DNA from: Pseudomonadota bacterium
GTDB lineage: Bacteria > Pseudomonadota > Gammaproteobacteria > Burkholderiales > Thiobacillaceae
DNA length: 20,438 bases
Reading direction: 5' to 3'
Assembly (NCBI GenBank): GCA_021780975.1
Contig: JAJXXS010000197.1
Location: 1 to 20,438 of the forward strand
Positions 18,383 through 20,438 of the stretch are shown here, one piece after another. The stretch's first letter is position 1; every line of letters begins with the position of its first letter. The notes under the pieces were generated by a model. That model worked only from the letters and a program-made list of their open reading frames with translations, made no database searches and was not told the origin of the DNA. The position numbers were made by a program, and so were the translations under genes.

Positions 18383-19222
18383 TCAGCGTCCGCTCAGGAC
18401 GCCTTCTATCCAGGGCAGATAAGCCGCCACTATCGTGCCGCCGCCAATCGACCCGAAGCGCAGGGGAGCGCCCGCCTGCGGCGGGGCCACGAACACGGCG
18501 ATGCCCAGCAGGCGCCAGCCCCCCCTGCGCTCGACAAAGACTGGCGCCCCGGAATCGCCGCCGCCGAAGACCCCCTCGCCGAGAATGGCCTGATTGGCCG
18601 GATCGGCGGCATTGCCGAAACGGTTGCCCAGTCCGTCGGGGCCGTCGAAGTCATAGACATACACCTTGCCGTCTGCGCCGGCCGGCAGCACCACGTCGAT
18701 GCGGTTGCGCCCCATGCGCGCCGTCGCTGCATTGCTGCCGCCTTGCTGGCCGACATTGCCATCGCCCCAGGCACCATAGCCGACGAAGGTGATGGTGGCA
18801 TGCAACGCGGGGCCGCGGTAAAAGCGGTAGCGCTGCGCGGCGGCCGGGGCCGGAGTGCTCAACCGCACCAGGGCGAGGTCGCCATACCAGACGCCGTCTG
18901 GTCCGGGCTTGGCGCCGTGGAATCCGGGATAAACCCGGATGGCGTCCGCCGGCACGATGACGGGGCCGCCAGGCAGGTTGAAGCGGATGCGCACGGCGCC
19001 AGGCTGTCGGCCGGCCACCACATGCGCGGCCGTGAGCACCCACCGGGACCCCACCAACGCGCCGCTGTAGGTGCCGTTGCCGGACAGCACCGCGACCACC
19101 CCGCTGAAGGGTTGCCCGGGCAGATCCGCGACCGGGCCGCTGCCGCCGATGACGGCACGCGCCGGTCCGCTCAGGAGCGCGCCAAGCAGTAAAGGCAAGA
19201 GAAGGCGGAGCCAGGATTGCAT
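18383..19222 (-). CDS. Exported S1-family (trypsin-like) serine protease without cysteines
   Basis: Predicted secreted or periplasmic serine protease of 279 residues. A signal peptide MQSWLRLLLPLLLGALLSGPARA (1-23) ends in an ARA cleavage site. The next residues are VIGG, matching the IVGG N-terminus of activated trypsins. The catalytic triad is visible: His67 in LTAAHVV, Asp115 in GDLALVRL, and Ser224 in GGGDSGAPV. Asp223 is the residue that pairs with the free N-terminus in this family. There are no cysteines, so none of the usual disulfides. The specificity position six residues before the Ser is Val218, not Asp, so trypsin-like Lys/Arg preference is unlikely. I chose ATG 19222 because the signal peptide begins there; an in-frame ATG at 19399 adds 59 residues with no export signal. 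GGAG lies only 2 bases before the ATG, which is unusually close. No PEP-CTERM or other sorting tail is seen. Confidence 0.85.
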   Translation of the reverse strand: MQSWLRLLLPLLLGALLSGPARAVIGGSGPVADLPGQPFSGVVAVLSGNGTYSGALVGSRWVLTAAHVVAGRQPGAVRIRFNLPGGPVIVPADAIRVYPGFHGAKPGPDGVWYGDLALVRLSTPAPAAAQRYRFYRGPALHATITFVGYGAWGDGNVGQQGGSNAATARMGRNRIDVVLPAGADGKVYVYDFDGPDGLGNRFGNAADPANQAILGEGVFGGGDSGAPVFVERRGGWRLLGIAVFVAPPQAGAPLRFGSIGGGTIVAAYLPWIEGVLSGR

Positions 19223-19370
19223 GGCTCCGGCTGCGGCGCGCAATTGCTGGCCGCAGGAGGCGCGGGATCGAGACGGTTCCAGTACGGACGCCACGGCAAA
19301 CCCGCGCACAGCAGCGGGTTTCACGGCGCCCCCTTCATAGTTGGGTAGGCTGGGACGTGACACACGCGCT

Positions 19371-19399
19371 AGCGTACCCGTACGGCAGCGCTTTGTCAC
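19371..19399 (-). promoter_or_regulatory. Weak promoter candidate for the protease gene
   Basis: On the minus strand GTGACA (19399-19394) and TACGCT (19376-19371) are separated by 17 bases, giving a start near 19364 and a leader of about 140 bases. The -35 is good and the -10 poor. Nothing else recognisable lies in the 192-base gap 19223-19414. Confidence 0.25.
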
Positions 19400-19414
19400 A
19401 GCGCCGCCGTCGCA

Positions 19415-19939
19415 TCACAACGCGCCGCTGGAGCCTGCCTGCATGATGCTCTTCAATTGCTCGCGCACGCTTTCCATCTCCTGCGCCAGCTTGGGCGGGA
19501 TGTGGTAGTCCTTGGCCAGGGTCGGCACGTCCATGTCCATCATCACCAGCCAGCCCTGGCCTTTGCTGTCCTCGATCAGGGCGATGCGGCAGGGCAGAAA
19601 GACCGAGAAATCGACGTTGTAGTCCACCAGCTGCTTGGCAATGAGGGCGTTGCAGAACTGGAAGATGGTCATGCGCCGCTGCGGCTTGCCGGTCATGGCC
19701 GCCACCTGCTCGGACAGCGGCAGCTCGGACACCTGCTTGAGGTTAAGGTCGTTGGCGCGCAGCTGCATCGACTGCACGGCGTCGGACAGGCTCACACCCT
19801 TCTCGATCTTGATCTTGTAGACCGACGAAGCCCCCTTCAAAGTGGCTTCGCTGCCCTGATCGGCCGCATAGGCCTGAGGCAGCAGGGTCAAGGCCAATAT
19901 CGCGGGCAGCAGCCAGCGCAAAAATCCGTTCCATTTCAT
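19415..19939 (-). CDS. Exported DUF302-like protein
   Basis: Small exported protein of 174 residues resembling the DUF302 family, whose biochemical role is not established. It has a signal peptide MKWNGFLRWLLPAILALTLL followed by PQAYA and probable cleavage before ADQGS (26). The core includes TIFQFCNALIAKQLVDYNVDF and the DUF302-like strand FLPCRIALIED...GWLVMMDMD (about 114-136), with a charged helical tail (KLAQEMESVREQLKSIMQ). Cys96 and Cys117 are the only cysteines, and in an oxidising compartment they could pair. I chose ATG 19939 because GGAGA (19952-19948) stands 8 bases ahead and the signal peptide begins there; an in-frame ATG at 20176 adds 79 residues with no homology. It is divergent from recJ. 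Confidence 0.82.
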   Translation of the reverse strand: MKWNGFLRWLLPAILALTLLPQAYAADQGSEATLKGASSVYKIKIEKGVSLSDAVQSMQLRANDLNLKQVSELPLSEQVAAMTGKPQRRMTIFQFCNALIAKQLVDYNVDFSVFLPCRIALIEDSKGQGWLVMMDMDVPTLAKDYHIPPKLAQEMESVREQLKSIMQAGSSGAL

Positions 19940-20032
19940 GGCAGGTATCTCCAGTGTCGTCCATCGCGAAACGGCGGCGACCCGACCGGCCCCGCCCCGT
20001 GCCCGTCGCGGCGGGCATTTCAGGGTAGGAAT

Positions 20033-20048
20033 ATTAGCGTGCGTTAAT
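20033..20048. promoter_or_regulatory. Imperfect dyad between the DUF302 gene and recJ, possible operator or promoter
   Basis: ATTAGCGTGCGTTAAT is an imperfect inverted repeat (12 of 16 positions match its reverse complement) in an otherwise GC-rich 178-base divergent gap. The AT-rich ends could also supply a -10 box for the DUF302 gene (TAATAT on the minus strand, 20036-20031) or for recJ. No good -35 is seen for either. It could be a regulator site, or simply an AT-rich promoter core. Confidence 0.3.
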
Positions 20049-20081
20049 ACACCGGACCATAGTCCTTCCCGCCCATGTCGC

Positions 20082-20099
20082 TGCCTGCGCCCGCAGGCA
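20082..20099 (+). other. Perfect 7-bp hairpin in the recJ leader
   Basis: TGCCTGC (20082-20088) and GCAGGCA (20093-20099) form a perfect stem around the 4-base loop GCCC, ending 18 bases before the recJ ATG. No T-run follows on the plus strand, so it is not a classical terminator. It might shape translation of recJ, which has no visible Shine-Dalgarno. Confidence 0.35.
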
Positions 20100-20117
20100 C
20101 GAGCACGCCTATGCCCC

Positions 20118-20438
20118 ATGTTGGCCTTACCATTGCGCCTGACACAGTCCGCCACCCGCCACGCCTTGACCCGCATCCAACAACGCCCCCACGACCCCCA
20201 GCTCGCCCGCCGCCTGCAAAGCGAAGGCCTGCCACCGCTGCTGGCGCGCCTCTACGCCGCGCGCGGCGTGCAAGGCGCGCAGGACATCCAGCACCGCCTC
20301 GGACAGCTGCTGCCGCCGGAGCAGTTGCTGGGTGCAGATACGGCCGCCCGCCTGCTGGCCGAAGCCATCGCTGCCGGCCAGAAGCTGCTCATCGTTGGCG
20401 ACTACGATGCCGACGGTGCCACCGCCAGCGCCGTGAGA
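20118..20438 (+). CDS. recJ: Single-stranded-DNA exonuclease RecJ, N-terminal part (partial at right edge)
   Basis: 5'-to-3' single-strand DNA exonuclease of the DHH family, used in recombination and mismatch repair. 107 codons are visible, starting MLALPLRLTQSATRHALTRI. They carry the typical RecJ N-terminal stretch (PPLLARLYAARGV...LLPPEQLLGADTAARLLAEAI) and reach motif I, LLIVGDYDADGATASAVR, whose Asp residues bind the metal ions. The frame is open to the last base of the window, so the gene continues to the right. ATG 20118 is the only in-frame ATG in this stretch; an ATG at 20111 is out of frame. No Shine-Dalgarno is seen before it. Confidence 0.9.
   Translation, partial: MLALPLRLTQSATRHALTRIQQRPHDPQLARRLQSEGLPPLLARLYAARGVQGAQDIQHRLGQLLPPEQLLGADTAARLLAEAIAAGQKLLIVGDYDADGATASAVR

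Noticed and set aside
19940..20176. N-terminal extension of the DUF302-like protein and the small 20044-20235 minus frame
   Set aside because: A signal peptide and good Shine-Dalgarno mark ATG 19939; the upstream sequence is Arg/Gly-rich and overlaps recJ antisense.

Overview
The window is a compact, high-GC chromosomal segment. Its gene content and order suggest a Gram-negative proteobacterium, most likely a betaproteobacterium (Nitrosomonadales/Rhodocyclales-like). The reasons are a tRNA-Leu immediately upstream of trigger factor, an hldD-cysM-radA run, an hpnCDE squalene cluster, and LPS heptose synthesis. The taxonomic call is inference from gene content; no rRNA is present. I see no transposase, integrase, CRISPR array or prophage gene. 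Almost all the DNA is coding, and no gap exceeds about 260 bases.

Layout. (1) 1-595, minus strand: tRNA-Leu(UAG) followed by the 5' part of tig, which runs off the left edge. (2) 853-7288, minus strand: a four-gene unit ppk2 > P3A-type H+-ATPase > ppsA > gpmA, with gaps of 11 and 27 bases and a TGATG junction. It joins polyphosphate-driven nucleotide rephosphorylation, an ATP-driven proton pump and two gluconeogenic/glycolytic enzymes. (3) 7364-9985, plus strand: a second, P2-like cation ATPase, divergent from ppk2 across only 75 bases. (4) 10027-15045, plus strand: hpnC, hpnD and hpnE (farnesyl-PP to squalene in three steps), then a YciK-like SDR and a membrane-anchored Ser/Thr kinase. All junctions are tight or overlapping, by up to 52 bases. 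A good sigma70-type promoter precedes hpnC, with its -10 box spanning the stop codon of the upstream ATPase. (5) 15033-18274, minus strand: hldD > cysM > radA. The 3' end of radA overlaps the kinase gene tail to tail by 13 bases. (6) 18383-19222 and 19415-19939, minus strand: two exported proteins, a cysteine-free S1-family protease and a DUF302-like protein. (7) 20118-20438, plus strand: the start of recJ, cut by the right edge.

Most genes are ordinary housekeeping genes. The points most worth a second look are: the ppk2/H+-ATPase/ppsA/gpmA energy operon; the kinase, whose DFG motif reads DFS and whose extracytoplasmic tail resembles the coiled coil of Wzz-type chain-length regulators; the SDR, which lacks the catalytic Tyr and the NNAG motif; and the disulfide-free S1 protease, whose predicted mature N-terminus is already the active form. 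I do not see a clearly undescribed multi-gene system.
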